This document shows positions 8,464 through 16,682 of a stretch of DNA of 64,000 bases, in pieces. The stretch's first letter is position 1. Every line of letters starts with the position of its first letter. Origin of the DNA: Fibrobacter sp. (lineage in GTDB: Bacteria > Fibrobacterota > Fibrobacteria > Fibrobacterales > Fibrobacteraceae); NCBI GenBank assembly GCA_017412605.1, contig JAFPWY010000001.1:82801-146800 (forward strand), in the 5' to 3' direction. The translations under genes and the position numbers were made by a program. The notes under the pieces are model-generated. The model was given only the letters and a program-made list of their open reading frames with translations. It made no database searches and was not told where the DNA came from.

Positions 8464-9585
8464 TTAGTCCTCGACAAGGCGGAGCGGCATGAGCAGGAAG
8501 CTGAATCCCATGTTCTCGCCGACCGGCTCGATGACACAGGCGCCGATGGGAGCGTTCATCTTCATCACGATTTCTTCGCTCTTGCTTAAACCGAGGATTT
8601 CGGACAGGTACTGGCCGTTGAACCCGATGCAGAAGCTGCCTTCACCGTTGTGCGTCACGGCGAGTGCTTCGCGGGAATCGCCGCCGACATCCGGGTCGGT
8701 TGCGCTGAGTTCGAGGTTGTTGCCGTCCATCTGCAGGCGGATCTGGCGCGTACGGGCGTTGGCCATGGAGATGACGCTGCGGATCTTGTTCTGGAGCTCC
8801 ATCGTGTTGGCCTGCATGGTACGTTCGAAGTTCTGCGGAATCACGGCGCGGTAGTTAGGATACGGACCTTCGTACAGCTTGGAGATGACCTGCGTGGAAT
8901 CCGTGTTGAACAGGATGTGCGTCGCAGAGGTGCGGACCTCGATGTTCGCATCGCTCTTCGCGATGTGGAGGATGTGCTGCATGACCTTCTTCGGGATGAT
9001 CACGCCGTTCTCGAGGTTGGCGCCTTCCTGGTCGATGCTGGCGCGGCCCAGGCGGTGACCGTCGGTGGCGACCATGGAAATCTTTCCGTCCTTGGCTTCC
9101 AGATAGACGCCGTTCAGGTTGAGGCGCGTGGAGTCGGTGGAGGTCGCGAACAATGTCTTTTCGGCGAGGAACGCGAGTTCGCTTGCGGCGAGGTTCAGGG
9201 TTTCGCCGTTTTCGATTTCGGGGAACGGCGGGAAGTCGCTTGCGTCAAAACCGGTAATGGAGGCCTTGCCCTTTTCGCTCCACTGGATCTTGGCCAGGTA
9301 GTCCTGCACGTCGAGGCTGATTGTCGTGATGCTCGGGTCGACCAGGTTGTTGATGAGGTCGGAGAACTTGCGTGCGTTGATGACGACCGCGCCATCCCGT
9401 TCGCCCTGCACTTCGACCTTGACCCTGATGCCGAGGTCGAGGTCGGTCGCGCTGACTTCGAGGAAGTTGCCTTCGAGGCGCAGCGAGAAGTTGTTGAGTA
9501 CCTGGATGGTGGACTTGTTCGGAACGGCGGTAATGGCCGATTTCAGAACATTCTGAAGGACGGTTTTGTCAATAGAAAACTTCAT
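8464..9585 (-). CDS. dnaN: DNA polymerase III sliding clamp, beta subunit
   Basis: A 373-residue protein of the usual clamp length, with three repeated clamp domains. Recognisable phrases are MKFSIDKTVLQNVLKSAITAV at the N-terminus, NNFSLRLEGNFLEVSATDLDLGI in domain 1, the typical VATDGHRL near residue 175, and the C-terminal SFLLMPLRL. The clamp encircles DNA and tethers the replicative polymerase and repair factors. In this window it is not next to dnaA, recF or gyrB, so the classical origin cluster is split. A 50-residue membrane peptide gene ends 3 bases upstream, suggesting a shared transcript, and a strong hairpin follows. Confidence 0.97.
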   Translation of the reverse strand: MKFSIDKTVLQNVLKSAITAVPNKSTIQVLNNFSLRLEGNFLEVSATDLDLGIRVKVEVQGERDGAVVINARKFSDLINNLVDPSITTISLDVQDYLAKIQWSEKGKASITGFDASDFPPFPEIENGETLNLAASELAFLAEKTLFATSTDSTRLNLNGVYLEAKDGKISMVATDGHRLGRASIDQEGANLENGVIIPKKVMQHILHIAKSDANIEVRTSATHILFNTDSTQVISKLYEGPYPNYRAVIPQNFERTMQANTMELQNKIRSVISMANARTRQIRLQMDGNNLELSATDPDVGGDSREALAVTHNGEGSFCIGFNGQYLSEILGLSKSEEIVMKMNAPIGACVIEPVGENMGFSFLLMPLRLVED

Positions 9586-9588
9586 GGA

Positions 9589-9741
9589 TTATGCACCTCT
9601 CTGAATAAGCATCGTTCCAACAAAGAATACTACCGCGATAACTGCGAGCAGGACAATGACCCGCTTGTCGAGAGCGTTGGACTTCTTGGGGACAAAATTC
9701 TTGGCATTTTGCTTTGCACGCCTGCGTTCACTACGACTCAT
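9589..9741 (-). CDS. 50-residue single-pass membrane peptide
   Basis: A short gene directly before dnaN on the same strand: start at 9741 with GGAGA 6 bases upstream, stop at 9589, and the dnaN start 3 bases later. The product has a basic N-terminal half (MSRSERRRAKQNAK) and one membrane segment (VIVLLAVIAVVFFVGTMLI), so it should sit in the inner membrane with its positive end in the cytoplasm. The site, spacing and sense composition support a real gene. I recognise no family. Coupling to the clamp gene may reflect regulation only. Confidence 0.7.
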   Translation of the reverse strand: MSRSERRRAKQNAKNFVPKKSNALDKRVIVLLAVIAVVFFVGTMLIQRGA

Positions 9742-9804
9742 AGGGAATCTCCATTGTTTTATGTCCAAAAATCTACTATTTTAGAGAGCGGTGAGGAAAA
9801 AAGC

Positions 9805-10056
9805 ATGCACAAAATCCCTCTAAATATGCTGAAAAACAAGGCCAAGTCTTATGCCGACATGGTGCGTAATCGTGTCGACGTTACGGGCGAGGAGGCCAAG
9901 CTGGCTGCCGACTACCGCAAACTGGGCGAAAAGGTGTACCATGCCGTGCTGGGCGACCTTGTGTCGGTCATGAAGAGCGATCCGGCCGTCGTGGAATTGG
10001 TGGGCTCCATCGAGGAACGCCTGAGGAAACTCAGAGAACTGAAGGGTATCCGGTAG
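9805..10056 (+). CDS. Small helical protein upstream of the M23 gene
   Basis: An 83-residue protein starting at 9805 after GTGAGGAAAAAAG; a longer open frame upstream is antisense to dnaN and is not used. The sequence is mostly helical and charged (KNKAKSYADMVRNRV, SIEERLRKLRELKGIR), with a hydrophobic middle (YHAVLGDLVSVM). No signal or membrane segment is seen. The next gene starts 3 bases after its stop, so the two form an operon. It may be a cytoplasmic partner of the membrane-anchored M23 protein; this is inference from position. Confidence 0.7.
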   Translation: MHKIPLNMLKNKAKSYADMVRNRVDVTGEEAKLAADYRKLGEKVYHAVLGDLVSVMKSDPAVVELVGSIEERLRKLRELKGIR

Positions 10057-10059
10057 GCC

Positions 10060-10896
10060 GTGAAGAAAATCGAAGTACATGTCTTTTCCAAGGATACCTC
10101 GGGCAGCAGACACTACAAGTTCCCGGTGTGGAAGGTTCTCGTGGGTGTGGTTGCCTGCATTGTCGCTGTCCTGGGCTTTATCCTGTTTTCCCCTGCGCAG
10201 ATTATTGACCGCCTCTCCGACGGGAACGTGGTCGATGTTTACAAGCAAAATTCCTTTATAAAGAAGCAGATCAAGCAAATCCGCGAGAAGGTGGACGAGT
10301 CCATCCTCAAGGCAGAGGAGGCGCGAATCCTGCGTGACAGCACGGTGGTGCTGAGCGGCATGGGATTTTCGCTGGAGAATGCAGGGTCCGACGACGAGAT
10401 GGCCCCGATGGCGAAGGACCGCAAGAGCGTCCTCGAGATTGAGCGTACCATGCGCAAGGCCGTGAAGCTTCTGGAAGCGGATTCGGCGCGTGCGGCGAAC
10501 ATTCCGGTACTGCATCCCATCAAGAATTCCCCGACGGTCAAGAACCGCTTCGAGATGATTTTCGACCAGTTCACACAGCAGAACCTGCCTCACCGCGGCA
10601 TCGACTTTGTCGCGGCCGAAGGCGACACCGTGTTCGCTCCGGGCGGCGGGATTGTCGCCGAGGTCCGTTCACATCGCGGGTTCGGGCTCACGATGAAGAT
10701 TGAGCACACGAAGCGCATACGGACGTTCTATGCCCACCTGGGGTCTGCACTGGTGAAGCCGGGGCAGAGGGTTTCCCGCGGCGACCCGATCGCGCTTATC
10801 GCCGAGAGCGGCCGCGAGTCCAGTGTCGGACTGCATTACGAAGTGCGCGTTGACGGCACTCCGGTGAATCCGGAAAACTTTTTTATAACAAAGTAA
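10060..10896 (+). CDS. Membrane-anchored M23 (LytM-like) protein, active site incomplete
   Basis: A 278-residue protein starting with GTG. It has one membrane segment at about 24-46, a coiled-coil-prone stretch at about 55-150, and an M23/LytM domain at about 160-275. The zinc motif HRGID (His178, Asp182) and the catalytic-region YAHLG (His226) are present. The final motif, usually HLH, reads GLHYEV here: the zinc-binding His259 is kept but the catalytic His before it is Gly257. M23 enzymes cut peptide cross-links of peptidoglycan; degenerate members such as EnvC instead activate amidases. The lost His makes a non-catalytic activator or scaffold plausible. Operon with the 83-residue gene upstream. 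Confidence 0.85.
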   Translation: MKKIEVHVFSKDTSGSRHYKFPVWKVLVGVVACIVAVLGFILFSPAQIIDRLSDGNVVDVYKQNSFIKKQIKQIREKVDESILKAEEARILRDSTVVLSGMGFSLENAGSDDEMAPMAKDRKSVLEIERTMRKAVKLLEADSARAANIPVLHPIKNSPTVKNRFEMIFDQFTQQNLPHRGIDFVAAEGDTVFAPGGGIVAEVRSHRGFGLTMKIEHTKRIRTFYAHLGSALVKPGQRVSRGDPIALIAESGRESSVGLHYEVRVDGTPVNPENFFITK

Positions 10897-10902
10897 CGTA
10901 AC

Positions 10903-11066
10903 CTCCGGGCCTCGCGCCTGGAACTTTATATCTCACAATTCACGGCACGCACCCCGCGCCCGGAGCCTCGCACCTCACAGCTCACCGCTCATAGCTCACC
11001 GCTCACTGCTCGTCCCCCGAGCCTGGAGCCTCGAGCCTCTTTTCTCTAGTCTCTAGCCCCTATTCT
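10903..11066. repeat. Degenerate heptad repeat array
   Basis: Between the M23 gene and rng the sequence runs as 7-bp units: cctcgca cctcaca gctcacc gctcata gctcacc gctcact, then cctggag cctcgag, then tctctag tctctag cccctat tctctaa. The unit drifts from GCTCANN toward TCTCTAG while keeping the 7-base period. With the next 160 bases it makes the 332-base gene-free stretch before rng. Confidence 0.8.
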
Positions 11067-11228
11067 CTAAATAATATCCTTTCGTCTTATTATATTTAAA
11101 GTCCCTAGGTCCGTTGGAGCGGGCGGGCGGTACTTTCCGTCAAGAACCTTCTCGGGCTCGGAGGATCTCCATACTTTTGGTCATCCTCTTAGGGTGCTAT
11201 CAAGTTTTGCTTACTTTTAGGAGTTTTA
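11067..11228 (+). promoter_or_regulatory. Probable promoter and 5' leader of rng
   Basis: This stretch before the RNase start has an AT-rich block (ATTATATTTAAA near 11087) that could hold a -10 element, then a GC-rich leader of about 130 bases. GAGGAT near 11159 and ATCCTC near 11184 can pair as a hairpin. The ribosome site is AGGAG at 11219. Leaders of RNase E/G genes are often targets of their own enzyme, so feedback control is possible but not shown. Confidence 0.35.
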
Positions 11229-12764
11229 ATGGCAAATAAGTGTAAGCGCGGAATTTTGATTAGCAAGACACCTTACGAGAAGCGTATCGCCATCATGGAA
11301 GATGGCGAACTTGTAGAGCTAGTTGTTGAAGGTGTCTCGTCTAATCGAGTTCTGGGCAATATATATAAAGGCGTAGTCCAGAAGGTGCTCCCCGCACTCA
11401 AGGCTGCGTTCATCGATATCGGCCTCGAGAAGGCTGGCTTCCTGCACCAGGACGATGCCATGGACAGGAACGAACTCCTCCGCCGCGAATATGGCGACGA
11501 CGATGACGAGGATGGCGTTTCCAAGGACATTTCCATCGACGAACTGCTCAAGGAAGGTCAGGAAATCATGGTCCAGGTTGTGAAGGAACCGATCAGCACC
11601 AAGGGTGCCCGTCTGACGACGCACCTGAGCTTTGCTGGCCGTTTCCTCGTTTGCATGCCCGGCACCAACTTCATCGGCGTCTCGAAGCGCGAACGCGATC
11701 CGGCCAAGCGCCGCGAGTTCAAGAAGGTGGTCCGCCGCCTCAAGGGCCGCGACGTGGGCTACATCGTCCGCACCAACGGCTTGAACGAGTCCGAGTTCGA
11801 GATCAACAAGCAGATGCGCGAGCTCGAGAGCAAGTGGGAACAGACGAAGTACAACTTCGAGACCATGCCCGCCGAGACTTGCATCTACGAGGAGTCCGAC
11901 TCCATCGAGCAGACCGTCCGCGAATACTTCGGTGACAACACGGACTACGTGTACATCGATAACCGCGACGAGTACTTCGCCCTCCGCGAGTACCTCAAGG
12001 TGCTCTCGCCGGACAAGCTCGACAAGGTGAAGCTCTGGAGCAGCAGCGAAAGCCTGTTCGAGTACTTCAAGATCGAGAACGACTATGCGCGCTCCCTGCA
12101 GCGCCAGGTCCCGCTGCCGCGCGGTGGTAACCTCGTGATCGAGCAGACCGAAGCCCTCGTGTCCATCGACGTGAACACCGGACCGAAGGTGCACGGCAAG
12201 GACCAGAGCAAGATCATCCTCGAAACGAACATCGACGCCTGCCACGAAATCGCGAAGCAGCTCCGTCTGCGTGACGTGGGCGGCCTCATCATCATCGACT
12301 TCATCGACATGGAGACCGATGCCGACCGCGAGGCCGTGTACCAGGAATTCCGCAAGGCTATCCGCCGCGACAAGGCGCCTATCAGCCCGGCCCCCATCAG
12401 CCAGTTCGGCCTCATGGAAGTCACCCGCAAGCGCGTCCGCGTGAACCTGATGACCGAGAAGACGGAACGCTGCCCGGTGTGCAACGGTGGTGGACGTATC
12501 GCCACGCTGGAATCCACGCTCGGCATGATCGACCGCTGGATGGCCCGCGCGAAGGCCAAGGGCAAGCTGCGCGAGGTAACGCTCGTGGTGAGCCCCGCCG
12601 TCGTCGACGTGCTCTGCCGCGACCTCAACCGCATGTTCAACTACCTGGAATACAAGCACAACATGAAGATCTCCCTCGTGGAAGACGAAAGTGCGCACGT
12701 GAACCAGTTCTGGATGTACGACAAGAACAACGAGGACATCACGGATCAGTACAACTTCGTGTAG
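11229..12764 (+). CDS. rng: Ribonuclease E/G family endoribonuclease
   Basis: A 511-residue protein of RNase G length with no long C-terminal degradosome scaffold. An S1-like RNA-binding segment is seen at about 39-75 (GNIYKGVVQKVLPALKAAFIDIGLEKAGFLH), interrupted as usual by an acidic insert DDDDEDG. The catalytic aspartates sit in VSIDVNTGP and IIIDFIDME, and the zinc-link CPVC precedes NGGGRI near residue 416. The enzyme cuts AU-rich single-stranded RNA near monophosphorylated 5' ends in rRNA maturation and mRNA decay. The ribosome site AGGAG lies 7 bases before the start, and a strong terminator follows. Confidence 0.93.
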   Translation: MANKCKRGILISKTPYEKRIAIMEDGELVELVVEGVSSNRVLGNIYKGVVQKVLPALKAAFIDIGLEKAGFLHQDDAMDRNELLRREYGDDDDEDGVSKDISIDELLKEGQEIMVQVVKEPISTKGARLTTHLSFAGRFLVCMPGTNFIGVSKRERDPAKRREFKKVVRRLKGRDVGYIVRTNGLNESEFEINKQMRELESKWEQTKYNFETMPAETCIYEESDSIEQTVREYFGDNTDYVYIDNRDEYFALREYLKVLSPDKLDKVKLWSSSESLFEYFKIENDYARSLQRQVPLPRGGNLVIEQTEALVSIDVNTGPKVHGKDQSKIILETNIDACHEIAKQLRLRDVGGLIIIDFIDMETDADREAVYQEFRKAIRRDKAPISPAPISQFGLMEVTRKRVRVNLMTEKTERCPVCNGGGRIATLESTLGMIDRWMARAKAKGKLREVTLVVSPAVVDVLCRDLNRMFNYLEYKHNMKISLVEDESAHVNQFWMYDKNNEDITDQYNFV

Positions 12765-12792
12765 TTGTCGCGGTTACAAGTTAGTTTATAAG

Positions 12793-12820
12793 TAAGGCCG
12801 GACTTCGTGTCCGGCCTTTT
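12793..12820 (+). terminator. Rho-independent terminator of rng
   Basis: A perfect 10-bp stem (AAGGCCGGAC with GTCCGGCCTT) around a 5-base loop, running into TTTTCT. Confidence 0.92.
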
Positions 12821-12857
12821 CTGTATCTAGGCGCCTGCTTCGTAGGCTAGCCGTAGT

Positions 12858-12891
12858 GCAAAAAAGAAACGCCCCGCAGAAGCGAGGCGTT
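12858..12891 (-). terminator. Rho-independent terminator of the fibro-slime gene
   Basis: AACGCC at 12868-12873 pairs with GGCGTT at 12886-12891, with inner CGC/GCG pairing around AGAA. On the minus strand a TTTCTTTTTT tract follows. It lies 20 bases after the gene's stop. Confidence 0.88.
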
Positions 12892-12910
12892 GTTTATCAT
12901 GTAGAGAAAC

Positions 12911-15900
12911 TTACTTGATATTCAGGTCGAGCGCGTTGATCTTTCCGCGGCGGACGCCCCAGAGCATGTCGCGGGTCATCTCGGAAATGGTCTTGCTTCC
13001 GGCCTTTACGGTGATTTCGATACGGGCGATGTAGACGCCGGTCGCGACCAGGCGGCCATCGGTTGCCCTCATGTTCCAGGCGAGGAACAGGTTGCCGCCG
13101 TTGCTCAGGCAGTCGCCGTTGTAGATTGTGTCGGCGCAGGCGATGCTGCCGGATTCGCCGTTCACGTAATGGCCGAGGCTCGAGAAGTAGCTCGTCTTGT
13201 AGTGGAGCGTGATGTTGTCCTTGCTCATGACCTTCACGGTGCCGTTCTTGACGCCGGCGAAGTTGGACGAGGTGAGCGCGCCTTCCTTGATGGCGTTCAC
13301 GGTAGATTCGCTCAAGCCGTATTCCTTCTTCGCTTCCTTGACGGACATCTGGCCGGATTCAATCTGGCGGAGAATGTCGACGGTGAGCTTGCCCTTGTCG
13401 ATATCGGCGACGACGGCGGCATTTTCGTTGGCCGCGAGCTGCGCCATGTCGAATCCGATCAAGTGGCCCTGTACGCCGTATTCGTCCACGATTTCCTTCA
13501 CGTCCTTCGTCATGTCGGTGATGAGCGTGGGCACGGTCGCTTCCTTGCTCGTCACGATGGCGACGGTCTTTTCGTTATCACCGTTGACGCCTGCGACCGG
13601 AGCGCTAGACAGTTGGACTTCCTGGTCACCGGTGATACGGACCCACGGGTTCTGCTTGTGGGGCGAGGTGCCGGACAGGTCGAAGGCCACTTCGGTACCC
13701 GTGACATAAAGCGGAGCGTCGCCGGGGACGAGGCGGATGGAGTCACCCACGGCCGGGACCACGTCGTTCAGGCCGCCGTTGAAGGGCATCTTCCAGATGT
13801 TCGGTTTCACTCTTCTCACGGACATCGGGGTAATAGGATCCTTCAGTACACCGACGCGCCAGCACTTGTACAGGAAGAGTCTCTGGAAGTAATCCTTGCT
13901 GCTGTCGGCGATGCCTTCGCTGAAGGTGATGACCAGGTTCGTGTTGTGGTCGGTAATCTCGACTTCGGCAGAGGTGATGATCGGGTTCACGCGGTCGATG
14001 ATGTCGCCGGTAATCGGGAACACCGACTTGCCGCCATTGTCGGAGAACGTGAACCAGGTCTCGATCATGCCGTTATAAAGCGTGTCGCTGGAACCCGTGA
14101 ACACGGTGTTGCCGAAACCGCCCTCAGCCGTGAGGATGAGCGTGGAGTCGTGCATGATGTACTTGGTAAGCACGGGGAACTGTTCGCCGAAGGTGAACTG
14201 CAGCGAGTCGATCTTGCTCTTGCCGGTGAGTTCCTTCGTGTACTTGACAAAGAGGCTGTCTGCGCGTCCGTCGCCGTCACGGTCATACATGATGGCGTAT
14301 TCGACAAGCGGTACGGGCGGGAGCTTGAGGTTGATGTTTGTCCAGGCTGCGGTGTTCGAGGTAGCGGCGCCCCTGACCATCAAGGTGGCGTTCACGACTT
14401 CACCCTTACCGATGATGTAGAAGGTGGCCTTGCCTGCGTTGAGCGTGACGGAGGAAATCGGGTTGCCTGCCGAGTCGACGACGGTCATCAGGGAGTCGGT
14501 CGAGTTGATGTAGAGGACATCGTTGTATTCGGCACCCCATTCTTCTTCGTACTGTACGTTGACCTGGTACTTCTGGTAGGCCCATTCGCCGAGCGGGGTC
14601 ACCTGGCTGTTCAGGTTGCCGCCCAGGATTTTCCACTTGCTGTCGGCGAAGACCACGGTCGGGAGTGCGTAGGCATCGACTTCGAACCAGACTTCGTCAC
14701 CCTGGGTCGGATCGCTCTGGAGGGTGAAGCGCATGCAGTACTGACCCGGAGAAAGGGCGCGGGCTTCCTTGATGGCGTCGACGTTCACCTTGAAGCCGGA
14801 CATATCCTTGTTGATGATGATGCCGCCGTACCAGGTGCCTGCGGAGTCGAGGTACACGCCTTCGGCCGGGAGGTTACCGCCGCTCAGGTTGAAGTTGGAG
14901 GCCGCTCTGGAGGTATCCTTATCCTGCATGGTGTTGGAGAAGTCGCAGGAAAGCTGCTCTTCGCGGACAATCTGCCAGATTTCGTAATTGAGGTTGCGTT
15001 CGTCCGTGGAGAGGTTGTTCAGGAGCAGGCTCGCTTCCGTCTGGAGGTCGATGGAGGTGAGCATCTTGAAGTTGGATTCGTAAATGTGGCGTTCAGCATA
15101 GAAAATGTGGAACGGGTAGGTCACACCGGGAGTGAGGCCTAGGGTGTCAAGGTCGACTGCACCTTCTTCTTGTGCGTGCTGACCACCGATATCCACGACG
15201 AGGCGGTTGTTGATGAACACCCACACGTCGTCATCGCCGAAGAACGAGAAGTACTGACCGGGAACATATTCGAACTGGGCCTGGATTTTCATGGTGAAGC
15301 CGAAATTGTGCCTGCCGCCCCTGGTTCCCTGTCCGTTCAGGTTGTCGTAGAAGGGGTTTTTGACTGTTTCAGCTGGGTCTAGGTACTGGAAATCGTCAAG
15401 CAGGAAAAGTCCGCCTGCGGGGCTGTTCTTGTCTCTCTGTCCGAGCCACATGCCGTTTTCGTCCATTTCGAGTTCGATTTCGCGGCAAGTCGCGTTCGTG
15501 TACTCCTTGCCCGCAGCATCGTGCGCCACCACCTGCGGCAGGAACCAGCTGTTGATATGTTCGGTCAGCTGGCAGCTTTCGGGGAACACGGCGGCACGAA
15601 CCGGGACTCCGTTCGGGCCGAGAACGGGTTCGACCATGCCGGCGGTACGGCGACCGCAGCCACCGGAACCAAAGTCATTGCTAGTGGCGTAGAGGGGGCC
15701 GAGGGTTGGGTCCTGGTCCTTGGCGCCGTTGCCGTAGGTAATCGTAGTCGTGGAGTCCCTGTTGGTCCTTGTGCTGACACCGCCGTCACCCTTGTCGCCG
15801 TGATACCAGTCGAACACCATGACGGGGAGTTTCTTTGTGCAGACGCCCAGGGAGCCGGTGGGGAAATCACTGTAGAGGGTGGGTGTACCATTCGGGTACG

Positions 15901-16369
15901 GGACCGGCTTGATCCAGACGGTCGTCGCGCCGGTGGCGAGGATGCTGTCCAGCGAGATGGGGTCGCTGTTGTTGATACCTTCCGCACCGTAGGCCGTTCC
16001 GCCCAGGGTCTGGGTGAAGTAAATCTGCGCGCTCTGGCCTTCGCCGGGGGCGGGGACTTTGGACTCGAACCATCCGCAGTAGTTCTTGACGAGCTTCATC
16101 GAGTCGGTGGCGTTGCCTGCGTGCATGATAGCCGAGGAGTTGGTCCACGGGGTCATGAAACGGATGCTTATGGTGCTAGAGGTCTGACGGCCGCCATTGC
16201 CACCGGGGCGAGTACCCGGTTCAGTGGCTTCTTCGCCGGCATCATCGCGCGGATTGGCCGCCGGATCTTCGGTGGTCTGTTCGTTATTACGTCCTGGTCC
16301 GAATTGCGCGGAGGCCATGGAACACAGCCCTAAGCATAGGGCAATACCGAATAGAAGTTTGTTCTTCAT
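12911..16369 (-). CDS. Secreted fibro-slime domain protein
   Basis: A 1,152-residue exported protein. The start at 16369 follows AGGAGCGCAAT, and the signal peptide ends at SMASA. A Pro/Glu/Arg-rich low-complexity linker (about 25-60) leads to the fibro-slime domain at about 70-470. Its hallmark is FFGDDDVWVFINNRLVVDIGGQH with IYESNF after it. Beta-rich repeats follow, then a FlgD-like Ig segment (LAWNMRATDGRLVATGVYIARIEI) near residue 1110. Fibro-slime proteins are abundant in Fibrobacter outer membranes and have been linked to adhesion to cellulose. Odd point: residues about 1008-1028 (SVKEAKKEYGLSESTVNAIK) read like a helix-turn-helix in an otherwise beta-rich extracellular protein. It is monocistronic, with its own terminator. 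Confidence 0.92.
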   Translation of the reverse strand: MKNKLLFGIALCLGLCSMASAQFGPGRNNEQTTEDPAANPRDDAGEEATEPGTRPGGNGGRQTSSTISIRFMTPWTNSSAIMHAGNATDSMKLVKNYCGWFESKVPAPGEGQSAQIYFTQTLGGTAYGAEGINNSDPISLDSILATGATTVWIKPVPYPNGTPTLYSDFPTGSLGVCTKKLPVMVFDWYHGDKGDGGVSTRTNRDSTTTITYGNGAKDQDPTLGPLYATSNDFGSGGCGRRTAGMVEPVLGPNGVPVRAAVFPESCQLTEHINSWFLPQVVAHDAAGKEYTNATCREIELEMDENGMWLGQRDKNSPAGGLFLLDDFQYLDPAETVKNPFYDNLNGQGTRGGRHNFGFTMKIQAQFEYVPGQYFSFFGDDDVWVFINNRLVVDIGGQHAQEEGAVDLDTLGLTPGVTYPFHIFYAERHIYESNFKMLTSIDLQTEASLLLNNLSTDERNLNYEIWQIVREEQLSCDFSNTMQDKDTSRAASNFNLSGGNLPAEGVYLDSAGTWYGGIIINKDMSGFKVNVDAIKEARALSPGQYCMRFTLQSDPTQGDEVWFEVDAYALPTVVFADSKWKILGGNLNSQVTPLGEWAYQKYQVNVQYEEEWGAEYNDVLYINSTDSLMTVVDSAGNPISSVTLNAGKATFYIIGKGEVVNATLMVRGAATSNTAAWTNINLKLPPVPLVEYAIMYDRDGDGRADSLFVKYTKELTGKSKIDSLQFTFGEQFPVLTKYIMHDSTLILTAEGGFGNTVFTGSSDTLYNGMIETWFTFSDNGGKSVFPITGDIIDRVNPIITSAEVEITDHNTNLVITFSEGIADSSKDYFQRLFLYKCWRVGVLKDPITPMSVRRVKPNIWKMPFNGGLNDVVPAVGDSIRLVPGDAPLYVTGTEVAFDLSGTSPHKQNPWVRITGDQEVQLSSAPVAGVNGDNEKTVAIVTSKEATVPTLITDMTKDVKEIVDEYGVQGHLIGFDMAQLAANENAAVVADIDKGKLTVDILRQIESGQMSVKEAKKEYGLSESTVNAIKEGALTSSNFAGVKNGTVKVMSKDNITLHYKTSYFSSLGHYVNGESGSIACADTIYNGDCLSNGGNLFLAWNMRATDGRLVATGVYIARIEITVKAGSKTISEMTRDMLWGVRRGKINALDLNIK

Positions 16370-16682
16370 TATTGCGCTCCTAGAATCCCACCCTGTGGGG
16401 CGACTAAATGCGTTGATAAATTATTAACCCAAATACAATTACATATTAAATATATACTCAAGAAATGCTCAAGTCAAGCAAACAAAAAGTAGCCTAAGGC
16501 AAAACTTGTTGAGAACTCCTCAAGGCTGGAACGAAATTACCCGAAAAAAATTGAAAAACGGGGTGGACCTCCTGGAGGGGTCGGAAAAAGGGCGTTTTTT
16601 GTTGAAGATGTTCACACGATTTTGCCCATTTTTCGCTACTTTTTCGGTTATAAGGAACAGTTTTCCAAAAATGGAGTTGAAA
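16370..16682. other. Divergent intergenic region, fibro-slime / pta
   Basis: This 313-base gap separates two divergent genes. The half next to the fibro-slime gene is very AT-rich (about 16410-16460) and should hold its promoter on the minus strand. No consensus -35/-10 pair is clear enough to call. The frame in front of pta stays open back to 16506 but lacks a ribosome site and protein-like composition. No RNA gene or repeat is seen. Confidence 0.5.

Noticed and set aside
8650..9780. Long plus-strand open frame over dnaN, running into the 83-residue gene
   Set aside because: It is antisense to a clear dnaN. Only the part from 9805 has a ribosome site and protein-like composition.
11067..11228. 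tRNA or other classical RNA gene before rng
   Set aside because: No cloverleaf or CCA end could be drawn; the stretch is better read as a leader.
11319..12698. 459-codon minus-strand frame within rng
   Set aside because: It mirrors the RNase coding frame and consists of His/Val/Asp/Leu-rich antisense sequence.
13169..15142. 657-codon plus-strand frame opposite the fibro-slime gene
   Set aside because: It has no ribosome site, its composition is typical of antisense frames, and it lies fully within a recognised gene.
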